From Filobasidium wieringae (lineage: Eukaryota > Basidiomycota > Tremellomycetes > Filobasidiales > Filobasidiaceae): DNA of 64,000 nucleotides. Made by a program: the position numbers and the translations under genes. Within the stretch, counting starts at the first letter, position 1; every line of letters starts with the position of its first letter. Positions 1 through 10,800 of this stretch are shown one piece after another. Location: contig BCIV01000008.1 in assembly GCA_001600055.1 (NCBI GenBank), forward strand, positions 434,001 through 498,000, written 5' to 3'. Below the pieces are notes generated by a model. The model had not been told where the DNA came from and searched no databases. It worked only from the letters and a program-made list of their open reading frames with translations.

Positions 1-3000
1 AAGCATGACGACCTTGAACAGATCACCGACGTCGGGATCGTTGTTCTAGCCGTGTCACCACTCCGATCAGCCCAGTCCCTTGTCAAGCAGAGTGGACGAC
101 TACTCACAACGACCCTTCCAACATTGTTCACAAGCTGAATCATCAGCTTGGCCTGAGAACATACACGTCAGCGGTGGAAACATCGGACCAAGACCTCTTG
201 GACTCACCATGGCATAACCAGGCGCAGCCTTACCCGCAAAGAAGGCCACATGAGGAGTGACCAACTTCCTCTCGTTTCGGTTCATAGCCTTGATCTTCAA
301 GTATCGATGAATACATCCAAAGATGTTCAACGTTTGACGCTTGTACCTATACCCAGCGTATCAGGCGACTGAAACCCTTGATCTTTCTGAATGGTGCTCA
401 CTCGTGAATACGCTTAGCCTGCACAGTGAACATCGCAGTAGGATCCAAAGCGATTCCCAATTCCTTCTCGACGAGCTCGGCGAGACGCAGCTTGTTGCTC
501 TCCTTGATCGCTTGGAACGATTTACGAACTTGAGGGTTCTCTACAAACTTCTCGAATTTGTTGATCTGACTGAGATCCTTGAGCCAATCATCATTGCCAA
601 TGCAAGACGTGATCAAGTTGGAAAGCTCGGGGTTGGCCTGATGCAAGAAACGCCTAGGTGTGATACCTGTTTGAGCGAGATTGTCAGCTAAATCTTGTAA
701 AGTCGGATGAACAGGCACTTGCCGTTCGTGACATTTGTAAACTTGTCGGGTCCGTAGAGCTCAACAAAGTCCTTGAACAGGACAGACTTGACAAGACCAG
801 AGTGCAGTTCGGCTACTCCGTTGACCTTGGTGCATCCGACAACGGCCAAAAAGCCCATGCGGACTTTCTTGGGTTGCCCCTCTTCAATCAATGACATCCG
901 CTGAGTGCGTCCTTGGTCACCGGGCCATTTTGCTGCCACCGATTGCAGGAAATTCCAGTTGATCTCATAAATGCTGTGAGGGAAAAGAACAGGGTCAAAA
1001 ACTGCCTTGAGCGGTATATCTAGCTCTACGGCTCACATCTCCATGTGTCTTGGCAAGAGGTTCTGCATTAAGGCTACTGGCCAAGTTTCGCTTTTAGTGA
1101 ACCAAGGTTAGCATCATCACCCCACCCTTGAGCGCGACTCGTCCGGCTCACAGTGCTTCAACCATGACGGTATGGTTGGTGTAAGAGAAGACCTTTTGCA
1201 CGATGTTCCATGCCTCGGCTGAAGACAAGTGCTCTTCGTCGACCAGAACCCTTTGCAATTCCGGAATGGCGATAATCGGATGAGTATCATTGCATTGAAT
1301 GGCGACCATATCGGGAAGGGACGTCCAGGGGAGATCGAGTTCTACAAAACACATCTGATTAGCCTTCTCGTGCGTGAGCAGCCGATAGCTCGGTACCAAA
1401 CGGACTTTTGAATCTCCTCAGGATATCCTGCAAACTAGCACAGCACCAGAGATACTATTCGGTAACGAATCCACTCAGTCAAGTCTTCGCAGCTAGCGAG
1501 AACCAAACGACCCGTACCTGCTGCTTCAACCTCAATTCCTTTCCTTGCCAAGTTGAATCGTTGGGGTACAACACTCGAGTGATGGTCTCCGCGGATTGAG
1601 AAGCTGCGACGGCCCTCTCGTAATCTCCAGCGTTGAACGACTGCAAGTCGAACCCAGCAATAGGCTTGGCTGACCAAAGACGGATGTTGTTTACTGTTTC
1701 AAGCAAACACGCGCGTAAGCCTAAGCGAGACCGTACAAGCGAGGACACTCAGGCCTACCATTCTTAGTCCTCCATCCTACCACGTCGAGAGATGTTAGAA
1801 AAGCCATCGAGTATCTCCTTGGAACAGTACTCACCAGGAATGGGCACATCATACGCCATCGCCTCGACTTCCTGTCCGCCCCACCAATATGACTTGTCAC
1901 CTTGTTTCTCAACCTGACCGTAAAATCGAACACGGTAGCGGACCTACATAGACCAGATTAGAGGTGATTCGTATACGCCTTCTGACGGAGCAGAACTTAC
2001 ATCGTTTCGCGCGATCTCGAAAGGGTTAGGTTCGGCCAACCAGGGATCGGGAGCTTCGATCTGACGACCTATCCAGTATATTGTACGACAATCAATATCG
2101 CGCCGATATGTGAAGCTATTTCTCTCAGCGAGACTGACCGTTTTCATCGATCAATTGTTTGAAGATTCCAAAGTCGTACCTAAGACCGTACCCCCAAACA
2201 GGTAGATCCATGGTCGTAGCGGAATCGAGATAACAAGCTGCCAATCGGCCCAGACCGCCGTTCCCTAGACCTGCATCCCTCTCCTCATCCAAAAGGTCCT
2301 CGAAGTTGAATCCGAGTTTCCCCATGGTCTCGGCGACCATATCTTTCATTCCCAAGTTGATAACAGCGTTATCTAACGTCCTTCCCTATATTGTGAACAA
2401 CGATCAGTTCCCATCGGCAGTCCCGATAAGAGAAACCGTCCGAACCATAAGATACTCCAAGGAAAAGTAGTAAGCTCTCTTGGGTGCGGTCTTGGTATGA
2501 TAGCTTGTGGTGGTGTTCCACCTCCTAATGAGCTCATCACGGATGGTCAATGCGCAAGCCTGGAACCCGGTCCGATCGTCTGCGCTGAAAGGCTGACGAG
2601 CTAGAGTGGCGGTCTGTTGGAAACAAGTCAAGGTCGTGATCGGATTCCAAGGATTAGGTCGGTAGGTAACCGGACTTACGACGTGATGGACTACATGGGC
2701 AGCGATGGAGTCTGCGTCCTTCTCCTCGTCAGCCTTGAGAGCCGCTTTCCAGGTCTAAAGGTCCAGCGTAGGTCAGATATGGAATGTCGAAAGAGGAAAA
2801 GGGAGACTTACCTTTTCATCCCCGATCGGCCAGGCAGGAGTATGCTTATCATCTTGATTAGGGAAATACTGGCCTATGAGACTTCTACGCGTCAGAATTG
2901 GATACTAAAGGACCCTTGATACGAAACGTAATTTCACCTGTCAAACTCCTCTTGTGCATTCTAGGTCTATTGCCAGCTGTGCCATTCCCTCCATCTTCCT

Positions 3001-3202
3001 TGACCAAAGGTACTCCGATTTGAGAGGTGTCGATCTTGGTATTAGCAACGCTGCTACGACGGGAAAGAGCAGGGGTTTGGTGACCCTTGCTCGAGTGGAA
3101 TGAACGTTCGGATTTGATGGACGAGCCGGTATGTTGCGGTTGCATGGCAGGTGGAGGAGGAGGAGGAGCGGGATTCGATGCGGACTTGGTCTTTGGAACC
3201 AT
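1..3202 (-). CDS. GPH1: Glycogen phosphorylase, C-terminus cut by window edge
   Basis: Releases glucose-1-phosphate from glycogen using inorganic phosphate and pyridoxal phosphate, in the cytosol. Translated exons give family hallmarks in order on the minus strand: a Ser/Pro-rich head with a run of seven prolines, then [80 protein letters not shown] and [12 protein letters not shown]. The window ends at [13 protein letters not shown], so roughly the last 200 residues, including the PLP lysine region, lie outside. I chose the ATG at 3202; the longer open frame to 3253 begins with TTG. The unusually long disordered head could carry phosphorylation sites, which is inference. At least nine introns interrupt the gene. 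The neighbour at 4431 is divergent, so the 1.2 kb between them should hold both promoters. Identification is very secure; exact splice sites are not all checked. Confidence 0.94.
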
Positions 3203-4430
3203 AGTTGCTGTAAGGGTAGAAGAAGCACCAGCGTCAGATCGCTCGATTGCCAAGGTAAAGGGGAATGTGGACCTACCTTTGCTGGATAGCGGTTCGTTTG
3301 TTCGATAGGTGCGAGTCGGGCAGGATCGATAAGTGATCGTTGTCTACCTACAGTGTGGAGCTGAAGATGTTCTAGTAAATGCTAGTAAGCAGCAGTGTAA
3401 TATCGAGCAGTTCGAGGTCGAGTGTGTGCTGGTCGCTGCTGTTGACTGCGCTCACCGACTGTCATCGCTCGCTGCATCTTCGGCGTTCGACGTCCCAGCG
3501 GAACTTTCCGGAGTCAAAACGGGCGGCCCTGTCCTAGCGACTTTTTACGTCATCCTTGGTTAGCTCAGGTGACCGCCCGCGCGTGTTGACCGAGGTTTCG
3601 AGTTTCAGGTTGGTCGGCTGGTAGGTATGCGTTCGGATCGTTCGGATGGTTGGATGGCTAGGCAAAGCGTATGGTGTACATGCATGTATAGGTTTGTAGT
3701 GTAGCAACCTCGAGTCTTGATACGAGCTTGCTTGCTTACCTATACTGTAGCTATCAGCCAGTTCACCTGACAATACGCGTAGGTATACATCCAAGCGGTC
3801 GTCGCGAGACATATCGGCCCTCGTTGATAAATGCTTACAATGTTTACAATTCATAACAGCCGAGAGCACGGTAGATTTCAACTGATGTGGTCAAGCATCC
3901 GAACAGCCTGGCTGATTTAACGTTTGGTATACATTCAAGCTGGTCTACTGAATTTCCGACACTCCCAGGTTTTCTATCTTGAGCGTCACGAAACAACGCT
4001 AATAAAACAGGCTCGAACGATCTCCCAAACCGTACATAATCGTGCGTAAATAATCCAGCTCTTGCAGAGATAAAATCCATGTACGATGAAGCGGGCAAGC
4101 CAATGACGCTTGAGCCTCTACCGCGCGGGGCCCCGGGCTCGTGAGTTTGCGTTATCCCGTATTGTTCTCTCGGCTCGGACTAATTCGCTCGCTGTTGTTG
4201 TCATTTCATGCGTTATCGTTCATCATTCTTGTCATAAAACTCGTCAAAAGGTCAAAAGGTCATTCCTGCTCTCAGTCTTCGTCTTTCTCTCGCCTGCCTC
4301 GTTACTGTCAGGCATTGTATAGACTTATCGAGAACGTACAAGTCATTGCCCAATTCCAGCTTAGACACCCGAACAACATCACATCCCTCAGCGAACAAAC
4401 GAACGAAGAAGTCAACTAATTAGGGACAAG
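3203..4430. other. Divergent intergenic region (GPH1 / unknown gene)
   Basis: About 1.2 kb without a convincing gene. The open frames present are short, lack homology that I recognise and use ordinary intergenic sequence. It should contain the promoters of GPH1 (leftward) and the gene at 4431 (rightward). The only local structure I note is a perfect 10-bp GC palindrome at 4126-4135 inside a GC-rich patch, followed by pyrimidine-rich stretches around 4260-4310 that could be near the transcription start of the rightward gene. Confidence 0.5.
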
Positions 4431-5547
4431 ATGGAAGCTCATCGAGAGTCGGAGTCGACGGAGTCAGAACAGCTTAGTACCGGATTATCAAATCCTCCTA
4501 GTGCTTTTCCATTGAAAGAATTCTCTAGGATCAGGGAACAGGCGTCTGAAGCAGGTCACGCAGGACAGAATGAGGTCGGTCGAGCTGAGAAGCTAGTTCA
4601 GAGCGAAATGATTGATCCTCATCGATTTTCGGTGTACAAAGTCCGGGTTGAATGATAACAATATACCACCTCCCCTTATTACCGAACCATCCTTTTCTGA
4701 TTCAACGATCAACAATTATCCTCAAACTCCTCTTTCAAAGGCAGAAGAAGCGGGAGCGGGAGCGGACTCCTTACCTCCCAACTACGAAGACTCCAACCCC
4801 TATCAAAATCGAACTTCCCTCGACCTTCCCGCTTATGCCGAAACGACTCCCTCCCAACAACGATCTCTTACGGAGAAGACGCCGACTGCTCCGAGTTCTC
4901 TCGTTTCCGATGAGAAGAAACGAATGGATCTGGAAGCCGTGACGGATGCTGTCGAACATACCTATCAAGCAGTACCCCAACTAGTCGATCAGCGGGCAGA
5001 GTTGAGGGATACGGCCGCAGGATTGGGGAAGGGGAAGGAACCTCAGAGGAAGATGAGCGTACAGGACGAGAAGGAATTGAACAAGATATTCGATCAGATC
5101 GAAAGGGCTCATGGGCATAGTGGGTTGACGTGCATCGTTTCCCCGCGCTGAACGGTATAAGCTGATTGTTCCGATTCTAGAATTACCTGCACAAAGCATG
5201 GAGATAGATTCGGATAAAGCGAAAGAGAGGGAAACTCGAAAGGTACGGCCTCTCGCGGACTCGCCTTTACGCTTCTTCGCTAAGTTTTAGTTCTCGTTAC
5301 CCTCCAGCGAGAATCGTTCTACAACGATCTGGCCGTCTCTTCATCAGCAGGACGACTACACGACCAGGAGTACGATCTCTCTCGCGCAACTCCTCGTTCG
5401 TCCCCCTTGGCCAGGACGTTTGCTCAAGCGGGAGTACCTGTCGGATCGGAAGCGAGTGAGCAGATGGATGAGTGGGAGCAACCGAAGAAGGCTAGGGAGA
5501 TCGTCACGATGGTTCAGGCTATTCGGGATGGACCTGGGCAAATATAG
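4431..5547 (+). CDS. Unrecognised protein, disordered with short conserved-looking core
   Basis: I do not recognise a family. The ATG at 4431 opens a Glu/Ser-rich head. A likely intron (4633-4740, GTGTAC...TTCAAAG) joins in phase to AEEAGAGADSLPPNYEDSN, a Pro/Ser/Thr-rich stretch. A helical segment DEKELNKIFDQIERAHGHSG follows. Two further introns (about 5125-5197 and 5243-5309) link it to MEIDSDKAKERETRK and RESFYNDLAVSSSAGRL. The frame ends at TAG 5545-5547 after AIRDGPGQI. The 3' end is odd: the next frame reads IDRELRDGLSTK and the original frame resumes after the stop with MDAVQQLADFESTAEPIAKYI up to TAG 5644-5646, so the true C-terminus may be longer with two small indels in this copy or assembly. 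No membrane segment or signal peptide is visible. It is probably a soluble regulatory or scaffold protein, which is inference only. Confidence 0.6.
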
Positions 5548-5732
5548 ATCGGGAGTTGCGAGACGGGTTGTCTACGAAGCATGGATGCTGTACAGCAACT
5601 TGCCGATTTCGAATCGACCGCTGAGCCCATTGCCAAGTATATCTAGGCTATGATATCAATTTAAATGCAAAGAAAGGATACAAGCTACAAACATATAAAC
5701 CCAAATAAAACGTCCATCTAAACCGGATGAAA

Positions 5733-7438
5733 TCATGTAGAAAGAACGGGCTTTCCGGTAGACTTGAATCCCCTCTTCTCGAAACAACCGAATACCAAAT
5801 CATAATCCTCAAATTCGTATCCGATTCTGTCCTTCCTCACGTACCCGTCACCCAAGAGGTTCTTGGAGAACGATGTCCATGCTCGCTTGGTTGCTTCGGT
5901 CTCGTTGGCTGGTTCCAATACAGCAGAGTCGGCCATGGATGACGTCTCGCTGACATCCATGTTTCCGTTGACGCCATTGGTTTGAGAGAGAAGGGCGTTT
6001 TCGGATTCGGTAGAAAGGAACAAGGTGATGCTTAGTCGGCCTGGTTGGAAGATATCGATGACCCTCCTTATCAGAGTCCGTAAATCCGGTCGAGTCGCCT
6101 TTTCTGCACCGGCCATGACCACTTGGTTCTTGAGTGGAAGAGGCACGTTGCATTCGAAACTGGCGAAACTCCATCCCTCTTCAGGGGTGACGTGGATGGT
6201 CCAGTACCCTCCACCAGGTCGCTCCTCGCCATCCGGGGTCAAAGCGGGATAGCCAGATCCGCTCCCGACGATTCCGTTGGCACTGTAACCACAAGGCTCG
6301 AATCCGAAGGAATCGATGATGGATTCCTCTTTGTCGAAAAGCTTGTCAATTCCCAAATGCTGCGTGAGGATGGACCCAAGGTGATGACCCGATCGAGGTC
6401 CAGAAGAGGAAGAAGGAGAAACGTCTAGTTCAGGTGGGTGGAAGAAGGGAGCTCTAGCTTCGGGGGATAGGTGAGTCATGAGGATTTCCAACGTTTGATC
6501 TTGATGTTCGGATGACGGTCTCTGTACGTTGATCTCCACTTCGTTATCACCATGCCGTATGTGATGGGTGTTGGATTGCTCAGCAATAGCTTTCTTCTCG
6601 GGCTCGTCATTTGAAGATGGAGGGTTGATTAGGTATAGTAGCCAGTGATCCCCGTTCATTGGTCCAACGGTGTAAGCATTTCCTTGATGGTCTGCAATCG
6701 CGAATAAAGCGGTCAGGCAGACCCGGGGGAAGAATCGTCGGATCTTGCTCACTGAAAACTCCATCAAGGAAATCAACCTCCTCCTTCCAGCCTCTGTGAG
6801 GTCCCACTTGTCTCTCTGGGAAAAAGAACGACTTTCTCGAGTAGAAGCATCTAATCATGATCGAGAGGTTAGATTCTTGATCGGACTTGAGGCCTAGCTT
6901 GAGCGTACCGGTATACATCGTCGAAGCCACAGTATTCCCTGGCAATCTCGATGATCCTGGTAAGTCCTAACAGGTTGATAGTTGTCCCGCATGTCTTCAG
7001 GATGATAAGGTGAGGCGCAATGAAGAGGGAAGATTCGCTGTAGCAGTACGATATCTGGTCTGAGACGGATGACAACCGCTAGCGATCCGAAAAGACATAC
7101 CTGAGCAGATAGGCGTCGATGTCCTCCCCTTCGATAACGCTCAGTACCTGACATTTGACCACCTTGAGCATATCCTCCCAGACCTCCCTCTTGACCTTCC
7201 TCAACCCTCTCCAATCCTGCTGCTCAGCGCCCTCCTTAGGCTCCCTGTACTCGAGTCCGGATCCCAAAGTTCGGTTGACCTTGGGAAGCTGATTGGGTGA
7301 TGGTGCGAACCATATTTCCAGTAGCTTTTCGGGGCCCTCGAACGGACCTGGGGAAGTGTCGGCGAGGATGGCAGAGGTCGTGGACGGCGCCGAAAGGGGC
7401 GGCTGGTGTTGCGATTCGAAAGCAGATACCTCGGCCAT
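5733..7438 (-). CDS. SPE2: S-adenosylmethionine decarboxylase proenzyme
   Basis: Makes decarboxylated AdoMet, the aminopropyl donor for spermidine and spermine. The N-terminus carries FEGPEKLLEIWF and VIEGEDIDAYLL. An intron (7038-7100) splits the first serine codon of L-S-E-S-S, so the spliced text reads AYLLSESSLFIAPH; the proenzyme of this family cleaves itself before the serine following the glutamate to form the catalytic pyruvoyl group. KTCGTTINLLGLTRIIEIA follows, then NAYTVGPMNGDHWLLY, SGFEPCGYSANGI-like text (here DSFGFEPCGYSANG), YWTIHVTPEEGWSFASFE and a C-terminus ending KPVLST. The start at 7438 is the first in-frame ATG. A long low-complexity insert (Ser-rich, around LDVSPSSSSGPRSG) is typical of fungal enzymes. 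It lies convergent with the gene at 4431, only about 90 bp apart. Identification is secure. Confidence 0.96.
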
Positions 7439-7566
7439 GATAGACGTCGATCGGGGCGGGGGTTTCTAGTGGAATGACTAGTAACCTGGCGGTTTGAGAT
7501 CGAAATTCACTCGGGAAAAGGTCGAAGTTCCGAAATTTAGGTCGCGCATCACTTCGAATGCGGACA

Positions 7567-7821
7567 TCAACGAGCATAACGAGATGCACAGCGGACATCG
7601 CACAATGGGTCGATCTCCGCTTCTGGGAGACTCTGGTCAACCTCGAGCTGAACATACCCCTTATTACTACCTGCCCAACGTTCCCAATACCGACCGAAAG
7701 CATCAAAGAGCTCGTCGTAGCTCTCATCCTCAATCTGGGCCTCTAGTGATCGTCTTTCCAGCCCAGGAGGAGGGAGACGTGCTCGACGCCATTCTTGAAA
7801 TTGTTCACTCGAACTAGCCAT
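7567..7821 (-). CDS. Possible small protein ORF upstream of SPE2
   Basis: An 84-codon ATG-to-stop frame on the SPE2 strand, ending 128 bp before the SPE2 start. Its composition is protein-like: acidic and aromatic, with RRARLPPPGLERRSLEAQ, YDELFDAFGRYWERW and PEAEIDPLCDV. I do not recognise a family. Its start codon overlaps the first ATG of EAF1 on the opposite strand through the tetranucleotide CATG (7819-7822), so both starts cannot have independent 5' leaders; either EAF1 really begins at a later ATG (for example 7901) or this ORF is fortuitous. It could be a small separate gene, a 5' leader ORF of a long SPE2 transcript, or noise. Confidence 0.35.
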   Translation of the reverse strand: MASSSEQFQEWRRARLPPPGLERRSLEAQIEDESYDELFDAFGRYWERWAGSNKGYVQLEVDQSLPEAEIDPLCDVRCASRYAR

Positions 7822-10800
7822 GTCGAGCGTTCCAAGGAAGAACAAGGATCGAACAGGTACACCTTCTGCCTTGTCTAACTCTGTAAACACCCCAATCGCA
7901 ATGGATACCCCACTCAAAATGGCAGACGATACCTTCTCTCCCTCGGAGATTACTGCAGCAGTTTCGCAGTTACTGCAAGAGACCACCGCGAGACAACATG
8001 AATTACGATCCTCCCGCGAAGCTGGTTTGAGCAGCTTGTACCTCATGATCAGGACCTTGATTCGCGGCCAAGGCTTCGCGCAGATGGAAGATATACGGGA
8101 CAGCGAGACGGCTAGCAACGATACGAGCAATGCGACCAGCGAGTTGATGGAGAGCCTTGATAAGCTCGATAGAGAAGGTCTGGAAACGTTTCTAGACGAG
8201 TATACACTTAAAGAAGGGTTAGTACACGTTTCCCTCTATCCACCCCCGGCGTTTTATGGAAGACGCTCAACAATTTGATTTAGGCTCGAAGCCAGGCATA
8301 TAAAACTCCCCGAATTGTCACATCTAGATCTACAGTCTCTTTATCCAGCCATCGAATTAACGAAAGCTCCATCGGCAGAGCCAGAAGAAGCAGCAGCAGG
8401 ACCTTCCCATACCCTTCCTGTTCAACCCGAGACCTCGCCTTCAGCTGCATCTCAATCACCCATCACGCCCTCCCTCACCGGACTTCCCCTTCCTACACCT
8501 ACAACCCTTCCTCTTCCCCCCTCTCTGGCTTCGATAAATAAGGAGCCCCTTACTTCGGCTCTAGACGCCGAGGGAAATGACGAGCAGATGGATGTGGACG
8601 ATATCTCGCAGACAATTCCACTGGTGCCTGTTCCCGACTTTTCTATCCCAGTACAATACGAAGCTCCCTCTATATATACCCCAAGAGCGGTGCTCAAGCT
8701 TATGAACGAGGAAGAAATGGATGGAGGAGATGGCGACGAGACAGGGCCTGGAAAGATCAAGGACGATATTCTGAAGCCGTGGATAGGTTCTAGCCGTAAC
8801 CTGGCACTCTTCCAGCCATCGCATCATCCCCTTCTGTACCCCCCGGCTGGAACCGGGTTCCCCTTACCGCCTGTGGACGAATCTTTAAACCCTACCATAT
8901 CCCCATTTGGAATTCCCCTATCCGAGAGCACACCGAGAATCCCATCCAACTCTCAGGCACTGGAATATAGGCAGAGGAAGGTCGACGAGCTCGTACCGCT
9001 TGAGAGTCCCTATGCTGCTGGTTTACACCCGTTGCCCAATGGACTTGTAGGGAGTCTCGGGAAAAGAGGACATAGGCATCATCATCGACGAGATCGAAGA
9101 CGATCTAGCGTTGGTGGAGGGGACAACACAGGTTCAGAGAAACCCGTGAATACAGCACCTGTTGCGACTACCACGGCTAAAGTGGCTTCTAGCATGATGA
9201 TACCTGGAACCTCCGCTTATGCGCTTCCACCCGCATACGTTTCGAGACGAAGAGCCGCACTTGCCGATCCTACGCAGGTGCAGGCAGAAAATCAGGAGCT
9301 AAGCCAGCAACGTGCCGAACAGAGGGAGAAGGAGGAGGTCGATCTCGTCGAACTAGGGGTATCGTTCTCGGTAAATCCCGTTAGCAAGATGGTCCAGCGG
9401 AATAACAAGTGCATGATGTCCAAAGATTGGAAGACGGTATGGAGGGAGATCCAATTCTTGAGGACTCTGGAGCGGGTCGAGGAACTGAAGGACGAAGGAG
9501 CATGGGCTTTCAGGCAAATGAAGAAGGCTAGAGGGCCTCCGGGAATTGGGAAAAGCCATTGGGACTGGCTGTTGGACGAAATGAGGTGGATGCAAGCGGA
9601 CTTCAAGGAGGAGAGAAGGTGGAAGATCGTTCTTGCTAGGGAGATGGCGGCTGAAGTGCAAGTCTGGTGGAATGCCAACGATGAGGAAAAGGCAGAGATG
9701 ATGGTAGGAGGCAGGAGATGGGGTTTCAAGTGGCAGGCTCCTGATCGTCTCTCGCAAGATACGGATATGGAGGGCGGAGGAGGAGAAGAAGATGAAGCAG
9801 AGGCAGTTCTGGAGAGCCTTCGGGAACGCGACCGAGAGGTCGAGACTGCGGAAGAAGCTCTTGCTACTGCCGATCCTGTCGTATCCGCAGACACGCCCGT
9901 GGACGACATTGAAATGGACGATGCAGAAGGAGAGGACGATGGCGATGGGGAGCAGGACGATGATGCAGAGGGAGAGAAAGATGAGGAAGATGAGGATGCA
10001 GCTGGTGAGGTGGATGAAGATGATGGTTTCATCGGAAATGGCGATATAGAGATGGGTAAGCCGGTTAGACGTCCTAGCTTCACTCGTATGCGTAGTAGCT
10101 TACCGATCACTGCGTCGACCAGCTGCTGCAAACGAAGATACAGTCAAGGTCAAGCAAGAGGAGGATGCTCAACCGCAGGCCACCGCACCTCTAAACGGTC
10201 AAAGCGAGACTCTTGCAGTGGAGGCTCCTGAGCCTTTACCAGTGGACATCCACCAAGCATTTGCCGCTGCGGCTCCCGCCATCAGAAGGCCCATCTTGAA
10301 TAGTAATGCTTCCGCTGTGTTTATCGACATCAAGACCGCCGTGAGCGAAGAAGCTGCTGCGAAGCAGGTAGCGGTACCCGAGCACGTTCTGTTGACCGAT
10401 CTCTTCCCGGACCTCAGCGTGTATAACGGCCCTACTAGACACGAAGAGAAGGTTGAGAAGCGGGTAGATGAAAGCGCCGGAAAGCTTACGCACACTTCAA
10501 GGTTGATGGACATTCGACCCGTCATCGTGAGCTCGATCAGGCCAGCGATGACTCGACGACCAGATGGGAAATGGGAAGATCTAGGTCAAGGCTTGTTGCA
10601 TGAACCTGAAGATGATCTCGAAGAGTTCCGGTGGGACCCAGTCTCGTACCCCGCTCGTAAGTACGACCTTGTTGTCGAGACTATCCCTACTAACATTCAT
10701 GCCCACAGCCATTTTCGAGGGTAAAAAGGCACGACCACTTCTGGAAGCACCTCGTGACAGAGCTCCTGAACAGCCAAGAAACGCCGCAGTACGAGCTGCA

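Noticed and set aside
5460..5501. Possible 42-nt intron (GTGAGC...GCTAG) in the gene at 4431.
   Set aside because: It is an exact multiple of three and encodes SEQMDEWEQPKKA, which looks coding, so it is more likely exonic.
9292..10131. 279-codon minus-strand ORF opposite EAF1.
   Set aside because: Low-complexity serine-rich shadow of the acidic EAF1 codons; no independent features.
10056..10150. Apparent frameshift in EAF1 near 10090.
   Set aside because: A 67-nt intron (10056-10122, GTAAGC...GACCAG) restores the frame exactly and gives DIEM-AAANEDTVK.
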